Part shown: positions 44,657 to 52,815 of the stretch, in pieces
How the letters are laid out: every line of letters starts with the position of its first letter
Position numbering within the stretch: position 1 is the first letter of the stretch
Source of the DNA: an uncultured Oscillospiraceae bacterium
GTDB lineage: Bacteria > Bacillota > Clostridia > Oscillospirales > Oscillospiraceae
Direction: 5' to 3'
NCBI GenBank assembly: GCA_900763705.1
Contig: CAAFLG010000071.1
Span: 1-58,000, forward strand
Length of the DNA: 58,000 nt
Made by a program: the position numbers and the translations under genes
The notes under the pieces: model-generated
Database searches by the model: none
Told to the model about the DNA's origin: nothing
Seen by the model: only the letters and a program-made list of their open reading frames with translations

Positions 44657-46051
44657 ATGGATCAGTTTATGCAGATCAATAAAGCCGTCAACGGCTTTGT
44701 GTGGGGTCCTGTGATGCTGGTGCTGCTCGTGGGAACGGGCGTGTATCTGAGCATCGCCGTGGGCTTTATCCAGTTTTCCAAGATCGGCTACTGGTGGAAA
44801 AACACCATCGGTAAGATATTTAAAAAGAGCGAGGCGGGCGACGGCGAAATTACGCCCCTGCAGGCCGTGTCCACGGCCCTTGCCTCCACCGTCGGCACGG
44901 GCAACATCGCGGGCGTCACGGGAGCGATCATCCTCGGCGGCCCGGGCGCTGTGTTCTGGATGTGGATCTCGGCGCTTTTCGGCATGGTGACGAAGTTCTC
45001 CGAGGTGACGCTCGCCGTCAAGTACCGCGAGCGCAACGAAAAGGGCGACTGGTGCGGCGGCCCGATGTACTACATTAAAAACGGCCTCGGCCCGAAGTGG
45101 AAGTGGCTCGGCGGCGTGTTCGCCGTCCTCGGCGCGATCGCGGCCTTTGGCATCGGCAACATTGCGCAGGTGCACTCCATCGCGGATTCTGTCAAGTCCG
45201 TCGCCGTTGCCTTCAATGAGAACGCGGCCAGCAAGGAAAAGCTCATCTGTCTCATCACGGGCATCTGCGTTGCCGCCTTCGTGGCGCTCGTGCTGCTCGG
45301 CGGCGTCAAGCGCATCGGTCAGGTCACGGAAAAGCTCGTGCCCCTCATGGCCGTCATCTACATCGTCTGCGCGCTCATCGTGGTGTTTGCCAACGCATCT
45401 CAGGTGCCGGCGGTCTTCGCCTCCATCTTCAAGGGCGCGTTCAACCCCGCGGCTGTCACCGGCGGCGCGGCGGGTATCGGCATCAAGCTTGCGATGACCA
45501 AGGGCGTCGGCCGCGGCGTTTTCTCCAATGAGGCGGGTCTCGGCTCCGCGCCCATCGCGCACGCCGCCACCTCGGAAAAGAACCCCGTCAAGCAGGGCCT
45601 CTACGGTATTTTCGAGGTCTTTATGGATACCATCGTCATCTGCACGCTCACGTCCCTCGTCGTCCTTTGCTCCGGTGCGGCGGACGGCAACTACGGCAAC
45701 GATGCCCTTGCGGGCGTTCCCACTGCGGTCGCGGGCTTTTCAAGCGTCTTCGGCGACAAGGCCGGTTCGATGATCCTCGCCGTCGGTCTGCTGCTCTTTG
45801 CCACGTCCACCATCCTCGGCTGGGCGCTCTACGGCACGCGCTGCGCGGAGTTCCTCTTCGGCAGCAAGATCATCCGTCCCTATCAGATCGTCTTCTGCCT
45901 TGTGGTCATCGGCGGCGCGGTCGCGGATCTCTCACTCGTGTGGGATGTTTCCGACACGCTCAACGGCCTCATGGCGATCCCCAACCTCATCGCACTGCTG
46001 CTGCTCAGCCCCGTCGTCATCAAGCTGACGCGCGAGCACTTCAGAAAATAA
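44657..46051 (+). CDS. Alanine/glycine:cation symporter (AGCS family)
   Basis: 464 residues, about eleven membrane helices. The family signatures are ALASTVGTGNIAGVTGAIIL near 75, GGPGAVFWMWISALFGM, WCGGPMYYI near 135 and VFSNEAGLGSAPIAHAA near 290. It imports alanine or glycine with Na+. ATG 44657 follows GAAAGGGGAAAGA; the longer frame upstream overlaps the promoter. Monocistronic. It could supply or export glycine made by tdh-kbl, but that link is inference only. Confidence 0.93.
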   Translation: MDQFMQINKAVNGFVWGPVMLVLLVGTGVYLSIAVGFIQFSKIGYWWKNTIGKIFKKSEAGDGEITPLQAVSTALASTVGTGNIAGVTGAIILGGPGAVFWMWISALFGMVTKFSEVTLAVKYRERNEKGDWCGGPMYYIKNGLGPKWKWLGGVFAVLGAIAAFGIGNIAQVHSIADSVKSVAVAFNENAASKEKLICLITGICVAAFVALVLLGGVKRIGQVTEKLVPLMAVIYIVCALIVVFANASQVPAVFASIFKGAFNPAAVTGGAAGIGIKLAMTKGVGRGVFSNEAGLGSAPIAHAATSEKNPVKQGLYGIFEVFMDTIVICTLTSLVVLCSGAADGNYGNDALAGVPTAVAGFSSVFGDKAGSMILAVGLLLFATSTILGWALYGTRCAEFLFGSKIIRPYQIVFCLVVIGGAVADLSLVWDVSDTLNGLMAIPNLIALLLLSPVVIKLTREHFRK

Positions 46052-46080
46052 CCAAAACAGCGGCAAAGTCTTTGACGCTG

Positions 46081-46110
46081 AAAAGAGACGGCCCCGGCCG
46101 TCTCTTTTTT
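46081..46110 (+). terminator. Terminator after the AGCS symporter gene
   Basis: A 13-bp stem (46081-46093 with 46096-46108) with A and T flanks. Confidence 0.88.
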
Positions 46111-46200
46111 CTGCTCCTTTTGCCGCGCAGGAGGAAAAAACGCAAAAAAATCGACGGAAAACCAAAGGTTTTGCTTTACAACGGGGAAAAGCTGTGTTAC

Positions 46201-46304
46201 TATAATTCAGCACGCTTATCGTGTATTCCCGCACTTAGGACGTGGAGGACTCACCGACCCGCCGCTCAGTGCCGGGAGAATTTCAGAAAGGTGGATCATA
46301 CATT
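46201..46304 (+). promoter_or_regulatory. -10 box and structured leader of rpsO
   Basis: TATAAT at 46201-46206 with a poor -35. The leader holds CACG-CTTAT-CGTG and a longer stem pairing CCCGCACT (46228-46235) with AGTGCCGGG (46268-46276, one bulge). Such leaders are known to let S15 repress its own mRNA in several bacteria; whether this one does is inference. Confidence 0.5.
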
Positions 46305-46571
46305 ATGATGCTCAAAGACCAGAAGACGGCCATCATCGAGGCCAACCGCACCCACGAAGGCGACACCGGTTCTCCGGAGGTTCAGGTCGCTATCCTCACC
46401 GAGCGTATCGCTCAGCTCACCGAGCACCTCAAGCAGCACCCGCAGGACAACCACTCCCGCCGCGGCCTGTACAAGATGATCGGTAAGCGCCGCAGCCTTC
46501 TCGATTACCTCATGAAGAAGGACATCGAGCGCTATCGTGCCCTGATCGCCAAGCTGGGTATCCGTAAGTAA
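46305..46571 (+). CDS. rpsO: 30S ribosomal protein S15
   Basis: 88 residues with HEGDTGSPEVQVAILTERI, HPQDNHSRRGLYKMIGKRR and LLDYLMKKDIERY, the S15 signatures. It binds helices 20-22 of 16S rRNA. The ATG at 46305 follows GAAAGGTGG; a second Met is directly after it. pnp follows, as in most bacteria. Confidence 0.97.
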   Translation: MMLKDQKTAIIEANRTHEGDTGSPEVQVAILTERIAQLTEHLKQHPQDNHSRRGLYKMIGKRRSLLDYLMKKDIERYRALIAKLGIRK

Positions 46572-46582
46572 GTTTGAAAACA

Positions 46583-46612
46583 GGGTGATGCGCACGCATC
46601 ACCCTTCTTTTC
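46583..46612 (+). terminator. Terminator after rpsO
   Basis: A perfect 10-bp stem (46583-46592 with 46595-46604) followed by TTCTTTTCTT. Confidence 0.85.
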
Positions 46613-46649
46613 TTACTTCCCCCTGCACTTTCCCCGCGCGTATGAGAGC

Positions 46650-46716
46650 CTGCTATGCTTTAGCAGTTGAAAAAGCGGCGGCGCGCCGACGTTTTTTCAA
46701 GTGCTAAACGGTCGGC
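46650..46716 (+). promoter_or_regulatory. Structured leader upstream of pnp
   Basis: Two hairpins: CTGCTA/TAGCAG (46650-46666) and GCCGAC/GTCGGC (46685-46690 with 46711-46716, 20-nt loop). PNPase is known to control its own mRNA through leader stem-loops in E. coli; a similar role here is inference. Confidence 0.4.
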
Positions 46717-46753
46717 TCCCATACGGAATTTTTACAAAAAAGGAGATCGACAA

Positions 46754-48907
46754 ATGTCTACCATCATCACCCACAGACAGTTCCCCAACTACCGCAAGTA
46801 CGAGATGGATCTCGCGGGCCGTCCCCTCACGCTCGAGGTCGGCAAGCTCGCCGAGCTCGCCAACGCCGCCGTCATGGTCGGCTACGGCGACACCCGCGTG
46901 CTCGTCTGCGCCACGGCTTCCGCCCGTCCCCGCGACGGCATCGACTTCTTCCCCCTCTCCGTTGACTTTGAGGAGAAGCTTTACTCCGTCGGCCGCATCC
47001 CCGGCTCCTTCAACCGCCGCGAGGGCCGTCCCGGCGAAAAGGGCATCCTGACGAGCCGCGTCATCGACCGCCCCATCCGTCCCCTCTTCCCCTATGACTT
47101 CCGCAACGACGTTTCCATCATGGCGACGGTCATGAGCGTCGACCACGACTGCTCTCCCGAGATCGCGGCCCTGATCGGCACCTCCGCCGCGCTCGCCATC
47201 TCCGATATCCCCTGGAACGGCCCTGTCGGCGCGCTCAAGGTCGGTCTTGTGAACGGCGAGCTCGTCCTCAACCCCACGAGCGAGCAGCGCAAGGTCTCTG
47301 ACCTTGACGTGACCGTTGTTTCCACCGGCAAGAAGGTCGTCATGATCGAGGCGGGCGCGAACGAGGTCGACAACGACACCATGTACAAGGCCATCGAGCT
47401 TGCCCACAACGAGAACCAGAAGCAGGTCGAGCTCATCAACCGCATGGTCGCCGAGATCGGCAAGCCCAAGTTCGACTACCCGCACGCGAGCTTCAACCAG
47501 GAGCTGTTCGACAAGATCGTCGAAAACTTCATGGACGAGGCCAAGGCCGCGATGGACACCGACGATAAGAACGTCCGCGAGGCCCGCTGGAACGAGATGA
47601 TCGAGCACTGGCACGAGAAGTACCTCGAGGAGTATCCCGACATGGATCAGTTCCTCGACGAGATCACCTACAAGTTCCAGAAGAAGATCGTCAAGGCATG
47701 GCTGCTCGAAGGCCACCGCGTCGACGGCCGCGCCAAGAACGAGATCCGCCCTCTCGCTGCCGAAGTCGGTGTGCTGCCCCGCGTCCACGGCTCGGGCCTC
47801 TTCACCCGCGGCCAGACGCAGGTGCTCTCCGTCTGCACGCTCGACACGCTTTCCGCCGCCCAGAAGCTCGACACCATCTGGGAAGAGACCGAAAAGCGCT
47901 ATATGCACCACTATAACTTCCCCGGCTACTCTGTCGGCGAGGCCAAGCCCTCCCGCAGCCCCGGCCGCCGCGAGATCGGCCACGGCGCTCTTGCCGAGCG
48001 CGCGCTGCTGCCGGTCATCCCGTCCGTTGACGAGTTCCCGTATGCCATCCGCGTCGTGAGCGAGGTCGTCTCCTCCAACGGCTCGACCTCTCAGGGCTCC
48101 ATCTGCGGCTCCACGCTCGCGCTGATGGACGCAGGCGTGCCCATCAAGGCACCCGTCGCCGGTATCTCCTGCGGTCTTATCCAGGATGGCGACGATTTCA
48201 CCACCTTCATCGACATTCAGGGCGTTGAGGACTTCCACGGCGAGATGGACTTCAAGGTCGCCGGTACCAAGAAGGGCATTACTGCCATCCAGATGGACCT
48301 CAAGAACGACGGCCTGACGATGGCCATCATCAAGAACGCCCTCGAGATCACCTATGACGCGCGCGTCCAGATCCTCGACCAGATCATGCTGCCCTGCATC
48401 GCAGAGCCGCGCGCCGAGGTCAGCGAGTATGCGCCCAAGATGATCACCATGCACATCGATCCCGACCGCATCCGCGAGGTCATCGGCAAGGGCGGCAGCG
48501 TCATCCAGAAGATCGTGGCCGATACCGGCGCCAAGGTCGACATCGAGGACGACGGTACCATCCACATCGCCTCCGCCAACGCCGCCGCGTGCGACGCTGC
48601 GAAGAAGTGCATCGACGATATCGTCTTCGTGCCCGAGGTCGGCAAGCTCTACTATGGCCGCGTCGTGCGCCTGATGCAGTTCGGCGCGTTCGTCGAGATC
48701 GCCCCGGGCAAGGACGGCCTGGTCCACATCTCCAAGCTCGACCGCAAGCGCGTCGAGAAGGTCGAGGACGTGGTCACCGTCGGCGACATGATCTGGGTCA
48801 AGTTCATGGAGATCGACGAGAAGGGCCGCTGGAACCTCTCCCGCAAGGACGCTCTCATCGAGATCGAGGCCCAGCAGGCCGCCGCGAAGGCCGCCGCGCA
48901 GCAGTAA
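46754..48907 (+). CDS. pnp: Polyribonucleotide nucleotidyltransferase (PNPase)
   Basis: 3'-5' phosphorolytic exoribonuclease, trimeric, part of RNA decay. 717 residues: two RNase PH domains (DTRVLVCATAS; RREGRPGEKGILTSRVIDRP in the first, FTRGQTQVLSVCTL; KPSRSPGRREIGHGALAERA in the second), KH domain with VIGKGGSVIQKI near 576 and S1 domain (YYGRVVRLMQFGAFVEIAPG). AAAAAGGAGATCGACAA precedes the ATG. The C-terminus is Ala/Gln-rich. Confidence 0.97.
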   Translation: MSTIITHRQFPNYRKYEMDLAGRPLTLEVGKLAELANAAVMVGYGDTRVLVCATASARPRDGIDFFPLSVDFEEKLYSVGRIPGSFNRREGRPGEKGILTSRVIDRPIRPLFPYDFRNDVSIMATVMSVDHDCSPEIAALIGTSAALAISDIPWNGPVGALKVGLVNGELVLNPTSEQRKVSDLDVTVVSTGKKVVMIEAGANEVDNDTMYKAIELAHNENQKQVELINRMVAEIGKPKFDYPHASFNQELFDKIVENFMDEAKAAMDTDDKNVREARWNEMIEHWHEKYLEEYPDMDQFLDEITYKFQKKIVKAWLLEGHRVDGRAKNEIRPLAAEVGVLPRVHGSGLFTRGQTQVLSVCTLDTLSAAQKLDTIWEETEKRYMHHYNFPGYSVGEAKPSRSPGRREIGHGALAERALLPVIPSVDEFPYAIRVVSEVVSSNGSTSQGSICGSTLALMDAGVPIKAPVAGISCGLIQDGDDFTTFIDIQGVEDFHGEMDFKVAGTKKGITAIQMDLKNDGLTMAIIKNALEITYDARVQILDQIMLPCIAEPRAEVSEYAPKMITMHIDPDRIREVIGKGGSVIQKIVADTGAKVDIEDDGTIHIASANAAACDAAKKCIDDIVFVPEVGKLYYGRVVRLMQFGAFVEIAPGKDGLVHISKLDRKRVEKVEDVVTVGDMIWVKFMEIDEKGRWNLSRKDALIEIEAQQAAAKAAAQQ

Positions 48908-48931
48908 GCGGTTTTTCCCAAAAAACAAACA

Positions 48932-48961
48932 GAAAGCAGCGCCGAAGGGCGCTGCTTTTTT
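48932..48961 (+). terminator. Terminator after pnp
   Basis: An 11-bp stem (48932-48942 with 48947-48957), loop GAAG, T run. Confidence 0.9.
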
Positions 48962-48976
48962 GCGCTTGCGCGCCCC

Positions 48977-49005
48977 TTTTCAAATCTTCGCCTGTGTGCT
49001 ATACT
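48977..49005 (+). promoter_or_regulatory. Promoter of mnmE
   Basis: Weak TTTTCA (48977-48982), 17-nt spacer, extended -10 TGC-TATACT (48997-49005), the same box as one of the RNase J promoters. Confidence 0.55.
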
Positions 49006-49040
49006 CTCTCCATATGAGATGAGAAAAAGGGGGGAGCCGC

Positions 49041-50414
49041 ATGGAGCTGATCGCAGCCATCGCCACGGCGCAGAGCCCGTCGGCCGTCGGCATTGTCAGG
49101 CTGAGCGGGGAGGGGACGAGAGACGTGCTCGCCGCTCTCTTTACGCCGGCGAACGGCAAGGCGGTCTCCGACCTTCCGTACCGCCGCATGACCTACGGCG
49201 ATGTGCGCGACGAAACGGGCGCGCTGCTCGACCGCTGCATGGCGGTCTGCTTTTCCGCCGCCCACAGCTACACCGGCGAGGAAAGCGCCGAGATCCACTG
49301 CCACGGCTCGCCCGTGGTGCTCGGCGAGGTGCTGCGCGCTGCGTTCCGCGCGGGCGCGCGGCAGGCAAGGCCCGGCGAATTCACGCAGCGCGCCTTCCTG
49401 AACGGCAAAATGGACCTCACCGAGGCGGAGGCGGTCATCGACCTCATCGACGCCGAGACCGCGGAGTGCGCGCGCAACGCCGCCGCCCAGCTCTCCGGCG
49501 CGCTGCGCCGCCCGATCGAGGCGGTCTACGACCGCCTGCTCGATATTTCGAGCCGTTTTTACGCCATTGTCGACTATCCCGACGAGGAGATCGAGGACTT
49601 ATCGCGCGAAGAGACCGCCGCCTCGCTCGCAGCGGGCGAGGAAACGCTTTCCGACCTGCTCGGCACCTTCGCGCGCGGCAGGGTGCTCAAAAGCGGCGTG
49701 GCGACGGCCATCGTCGGCGCGCCGAACGCGGGCAAAAGCTCGCTTTTGAACGCGCTCGTCGGCTTTGAGCGCGCCATCGTCACGGACATCGCGGGCACGA
49801 CGCGCGACACCGTGGAGGAAAAGGCGACGCTCGGCGGCGTGCTGCTGCGGCTCATCGACACCGCTGGCATCCGCGAGACGGCGGACACGGTGGAAAAACT
49901 CGGCGTGGAGCGGTCGAAAAAAGCCGTCGAGGACGCGGATCTCATCCTCGCGCTGCTCGATGGCAGCGCACCGCCTGCGCCTGAGGCGCTCGAGCCGCTC
50001 GCGCTTGCCGCGAAAAGCGGCAAGCCGTGGCTTCTGCTGCTGACCAAATCCGACCTCGGCGGCGCGCCGGGCATCGTCCCTGATGAGGAGAACTGGCACT
50101 CGCCTGAGGAAGTGATCTCGCTTTCCAGCGTGACGCACGAGGGCTTTGACGCGCTCAGCTCCGCTGTCCGAAGGCTCTATCCCGCGCCGCGCGCGGGCAC
50201 GGCGCTCGTGACGAATACCCGTCAGGCCGAGGCCGTCCGCCGTGCGCTCGACAGCGTCCGCGCGGCGAAGGAGGCACTGCTTGGCGGCATGACGCCGGAC
50301 GTGGTGCTCACCGAGGTCGAGCAGGCGCAGACGGCTCTCGGCGAGCTCACGGGCCGCACGGCGCGCGAGGACATGGTCGCGCGCATCTTCGAGCGCTTCT
50401 GCGTGGGAAAATAA
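49041..50414 (+). CDS. mnmE: tRNA uridine-5-carboxymethylaminomethyl GTPase MnmE
   Basis: With MnmG it modifies U34 of tRNAs reading NNA/NNG codons. 457 residues: N-terminal folate domain (PSAVGIVRLSG, PGEFTQRAFLNGKMDLTEAE), helical domain, G domain with GAPNAGKSSLLNAL near 224, DIAGTTRDTVEE and DTAGIRET, and the C-terminal FCVGK motif with the catalytic Cys. GGGGGGAGCCGC precedes the ATG. mnmG is not in the window. Confidence 0.97.
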   Translation: MELIAAIATAQSPSAVGIVRLSGEGTRDVLAALFTPANGKAVSDLPYRRMTYGDVRDETGALLDRCMAVCFSAAHSYTGEESAEIHCHGSPVVLGEVLRAAFRAGARQARPGEFTQRAFLNGKMDLTEAEAVIDLIDAETAECARNAAAQLSGALRRPIEAVYDRLLDISSRFYAIVDYPDEEIEDLSREETAASLAAGEETLSDLLGTFARGRVLKSGVATAIVGAPNAGKSSLLNALVGFERAIVTDIAGTTRDTVEEKATLGGVLLRLIDTAGIRETADTVEKLGVERSKKAVEDADLILALLDGSAPPAPEALEPLALAAKSGKPWLLLLTKSDLGGAPGIVPDEENWHSPEEVISLSSVTHEGFDALSSAVRRLYPAPRAGTALVTNTRQAEAVRRALDSVRAAKEALLGGMTPDVVLTEVEQAQTALGELTGRTAREDMVARIFERFCVGK

Positions 50415-50427
50415 TCCGCTCCCGTAT

Positions 50428-50456
50428 TTGCAGGGCAATGAAAACTCTGGTATAAT
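50428..50456 (+). promoter_or_regulatory. Promoter of degV-prmA
   Basis: TTGCAG (50428-50433), 17-nt spacer, TATAAT (50451-50456) with an extended TGG before it. Confidence 0.75.
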
Positions 50457-50489
50457 GATTCTTCCGAAGTTCGAAAAGGAGAAAACACC

Positions 50490-51368
50490 ATGCGTGATTA
50501 TATCATCATGACCGACAGCTGCTGCAGCTTGAACCGGCAGGAGGTCGACGAGCTGGGCATTACCGTTTTGCCGCTTTCTTTTACGATGGAGGGCAAGACC
50601 TATCTTGATACGCCCGACCATGCGGATATGTCGCCGGAGACCTTCTTTCAGAAGATCGCCGACGGCGTGGACTGCACGACTGCGGCGGTCAACGTCGGCC
50701 AGTTCACCGACGCGATGACATCGGCGCTGACCGCAGGCAAGGATATCCTGTGCATCAGCTTTTCGAGCGCACTTTCCACGACTTATCAGTCCGCGTGCAT
50801 CGCGGCGGAGGACCTGCGCGCGGAGCACCCGGAGGCGAAGATCATCGTGATCGACTCTCTCTCCGCCTGCCGCGGGCAGGGAATGCTCATTTACCGCACG
50901 GTGCGCGAGCGGCGCGAGAAAAATCTTGACATTGAGGCGCTTGCCGACTTTGTGCGCGGCACGATCCAGCATCAGGACCACTGGTTCATGGTGGACGATC
51001 TCAATCACTTGAAGCGCGGCGGGCGCGTCAGCGCCGCGGCGGCGCTGGCGGGCACGGTGCTCGGCATCAAGCCCGTTCTGCACACCGACAGCGAGGGGAA
51101 GCTCACCCCCGTGAGCAAGGCACGCGGCAGCAAGGGCGCGCTGCGCGCACTGGTGGACAAGATGGAGGAGCTGGGCATTGAGCCGGAGAAGAACCAGCCT
51201 GTCTTCATTTGCCACGCCAACTGCCCGGACTATGTTGCCTATGTCAAGGAATTGCTCAAAGAGCGATTCAATGTGACCGATGTGCGCGCGGACTTTATCG
51301 GCCCCGTCATCGGTGCGCATACCGGCTGCGGCACGCTGGGACTTTTCTTTGTGGGGACGAAACGATGA
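50490..51368 (+). CDS. DegV-family fatty-acid-binding protein
   Basis: 292 residues with the family signatures IIMTDSCCSLNRQEVDELGI at the start, SFSSALSTTYQSA near 90, IDSLSACRGQGML and GGRVSAAAALAGTVLGIKPVL near 180. DegV/FakB proteins bind a fatty acid and present it to FakA kinase; no fakA is here. AAAAGGAGAAAACACC precedes the ATG. The stop overlaps prmA (ATGA). Confidence 0.92.
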   Translation: MRDYIIMTDSCCSLNRQEVDELGITVLPLSFTMEGKTYLDTPDHADMSPETFFQKIADGVDCTTAAVNVGQFTDAMTSALTAGKDILCISFSSALSTTYQSACIAAEDLRAEHPEAKIIVIDSLSACRGQGMLIYRTVRERREKNLDIEALADFVRGTIQHQDHWFMVDDLNHLKRGGRVSAAAALAGTVLGIKPVLHTDSEGKLTPVSKARGSKGALRALVDKMEELGIEPEKNQPVFICHANCPDYVAYVKELLKERFNVTDVRADFIGPVIGAHTGCGTLGLFFVGTKR

Positions 51369-52318
51369 AATGGTTAGAATTACACCTTGATACGCGGCCC
51401 GAGGGCATCGAGCCTGTGACGGAGCTTTTGAGTACCTACGGCATCGACAGTCTGATGATCGACGAGGAGGGCGACTTCAAGGACTTCCTTGAGAACAACC
51501 ACCAGTATTGGGATTACGTCGACGAGGACCTGATGAAGTCGATGCACGGCAAGAGCCGCATCACCTTCTACCTTGAAGACAGCGCCGAGGGAATGAATAC
51601 CCTTGCGCAGTTCCGCATCGGCCTGTCGGCCTTCAAAAAGCAGCATCCTGAGTATGCTCCCTTGATCCTCAACATGGAAAATGTCGAGGATGCGGACTGG
51701 GAGAACAACTGGAAGCAGTTCTATAAGCCCATGGAAATCGGCGAGCGGCTGCTCGTCGTGCCCGAGTGGGAGCAGGCAGAGGAGGACGGGCGCGTCAAGC
51801 TTGTCCTGAACCCCGGATTGACGTTTGGCACCGGCAGCCACGCCACCACGCGCCTTTGCCTCACGGCGCTGGAACAGCACATCCACGGCGGGGAAAAGGT
51901 CCTCGACCTTGGCTGCGGCAGCGGTATCCTCTCCATCGCCGCGCTGCTGCTCGGCGCGAAGGACGCCTTTGCCTGTGATATTGACGACAAGTGCGTGGGC
52001 GTCGCTTACGAAAACGCCGCGCTCAACGGCGTTGGACGCGAGCACTACACCGTCCGCGCGGGCGACGTGCTCAGCGACAAGGGCTTGCAGAAGGAATTCG
52101 GCGGCGACTATGATGTGATCGTTGCGAACATCGTGGCGGACGTCATCATCGAGCTTGCCCCGCAGGTGGGGAGACTGCTCAAAAAGGGCGGCATTTTCCT
52201 TTGCTCCGGCATCATTGACGACCGTGCCGACGAGGTGCGCGAAAAGCTCGTCGAGGCGGGCTGGACGATCGAGGAAACGCGCAGCAGCGAGGGCTGGTTT
52301 TCCTACCTCTGCCGGTAA
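51365..52318 (+). CDS. prmA: Ribosomal protein L11 methyltransferase
   Basis: 317 residues. N-terminal L11-recognition domain starts MKWLELHLDTRPEGIEPVTE; the methyltransferase domain has LNPGLTFGTGSHATTRLCL, the SAM motif LDLGCGSGILSIAALLLGA near 180 and ANIVADVIIELAP. It trimethylates L11. It overlaps degV by 4 bp; dnaJ, its common neighbour, is absent. Confidence 0.93.
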   Translation: MKWLELHLDTRPEGIEPVTELLSTYGIDSLMIDEEGDFKDFLENNHQYWDYVDEDLMKSMHGKSRITFYLEDSAEGMNTLAQFRIGLSAFKKQHPEYAPLILNMENVEDADWENNWKQFYKPMEIGERLLVVPEWEQAEEDGRVKLVLNPGLTFGTGSHATTRLCLTALEQHIHGGEKVLDLGCGSGILSIAALLLGAKDAFACDIDDKCVGVAYENAALNGVGREHYTVRAGDVLSDKGLQKEFGGDYDVIVANIVADVIIELAPQVGRLLKKGGIFLCSGIIDDRADEVREKLVEAGWTIEETRSSEGWFSYLCR

Positions 52319-52332
52319 AATGAAACAAAAAG

Positions 52333-52369
52333 GACCATCCTCTTTTGTGAAAGAGGATGGTCTTTTTTT
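52333..52369 (+). terminator. Terminator after prmA
   Basis: A perfect 13-bp stem (52333-52345 with 52350-52362), loop of 4, then seven T. Confidence 0.9.
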
Positions 52370-52385
52370 GTTCCGTAAAATATAC

Positions 52386-52441
52386 TTGACAATATCGATT
52401 ATCGATAATACACTCGGATCAAAGAGTATCGAATATCGATA
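52386..52441 (+). promoter_or_regulatory. Promoter and double operator of the second PadR module
   Basis: TTGACA (52386-52391), 17-nt spacer, TACACT (52409-52414). A near-palindrome TATCGATTATCGATA (52393-52407) fills the spacer, and a second, TATCGAATATCGATA (52427-52441), lies after the -10, ending just before the gene. Two matching sites placed this way would block polymerase, consistent with autorepression. Confidence 0.75.
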
Positions 52442-52457
52442 TATGGGGGGTGAGCAC

Positions 52458-52769
52458 GTGGCACGAGAAAAATTCGGCACGCTGACCGAGCAGATGTTTT
52501 ATATCCTCCTGTGCCTGCGCGAGGAGTGCTGCGGCATGGACGTGATGGCGCGCGTGGGTGAGCTGACGGGCGGCCGTGTAGCCGTCGGCCCCGGCACGCT
52601 CTACAACCTGCTCGAGCAGTTTCTGGCGGCGGGCTACATCGTCGAAACGCGCGCGGAGGGGCGGCGGCGCAGCTACCGGCTCACCGGCGCGGGAGAAGCG
52701 CTGCTGAAAGGCGAGGTGGAGCGCCTGCAAATGCAGGTGCGGGATTACCAGGCGATATTTGAAGGATAA
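52458..52769 (+). CDS. PadR-family transcriptional regulator
   Basis: 103 residues. Winged helix with TEQMFYILLCLREECCGMDVM, GGRVAVGPGTLYNLLEQFLAAGY and a wing with EGRRRSYRLTGAGEALL. The GTG at 52458 is preferred because GGGGGGTGA lies about 6 nt before it; ATG 52443 is in frame but lies inside that site. Followed 46 bp later by a DUF2812 protein, the same partner type as at 36 kb. Confidence 0.9.
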   Translation: MAREKFGTLTEQMFYILLCLREECCGMDVMARVGELTGGRVAVGPGTLYNLLEQFLAAGYIVETRAEGRRRSYRLTGAGEALLKGEVERLQMQVRDYQAIFEG

Positions 52770-52815
52770 CGCCTCTTCGCGTCCAGCGAAGGGTGAGAGA
52801 AAGTGAGGTTTTCTG

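Noticed and set aside
46697..48928. 743-codon open frame antisense to pnp
   Set aside because: Same kind of mirror frame caused by GC-rich codons of pnp.
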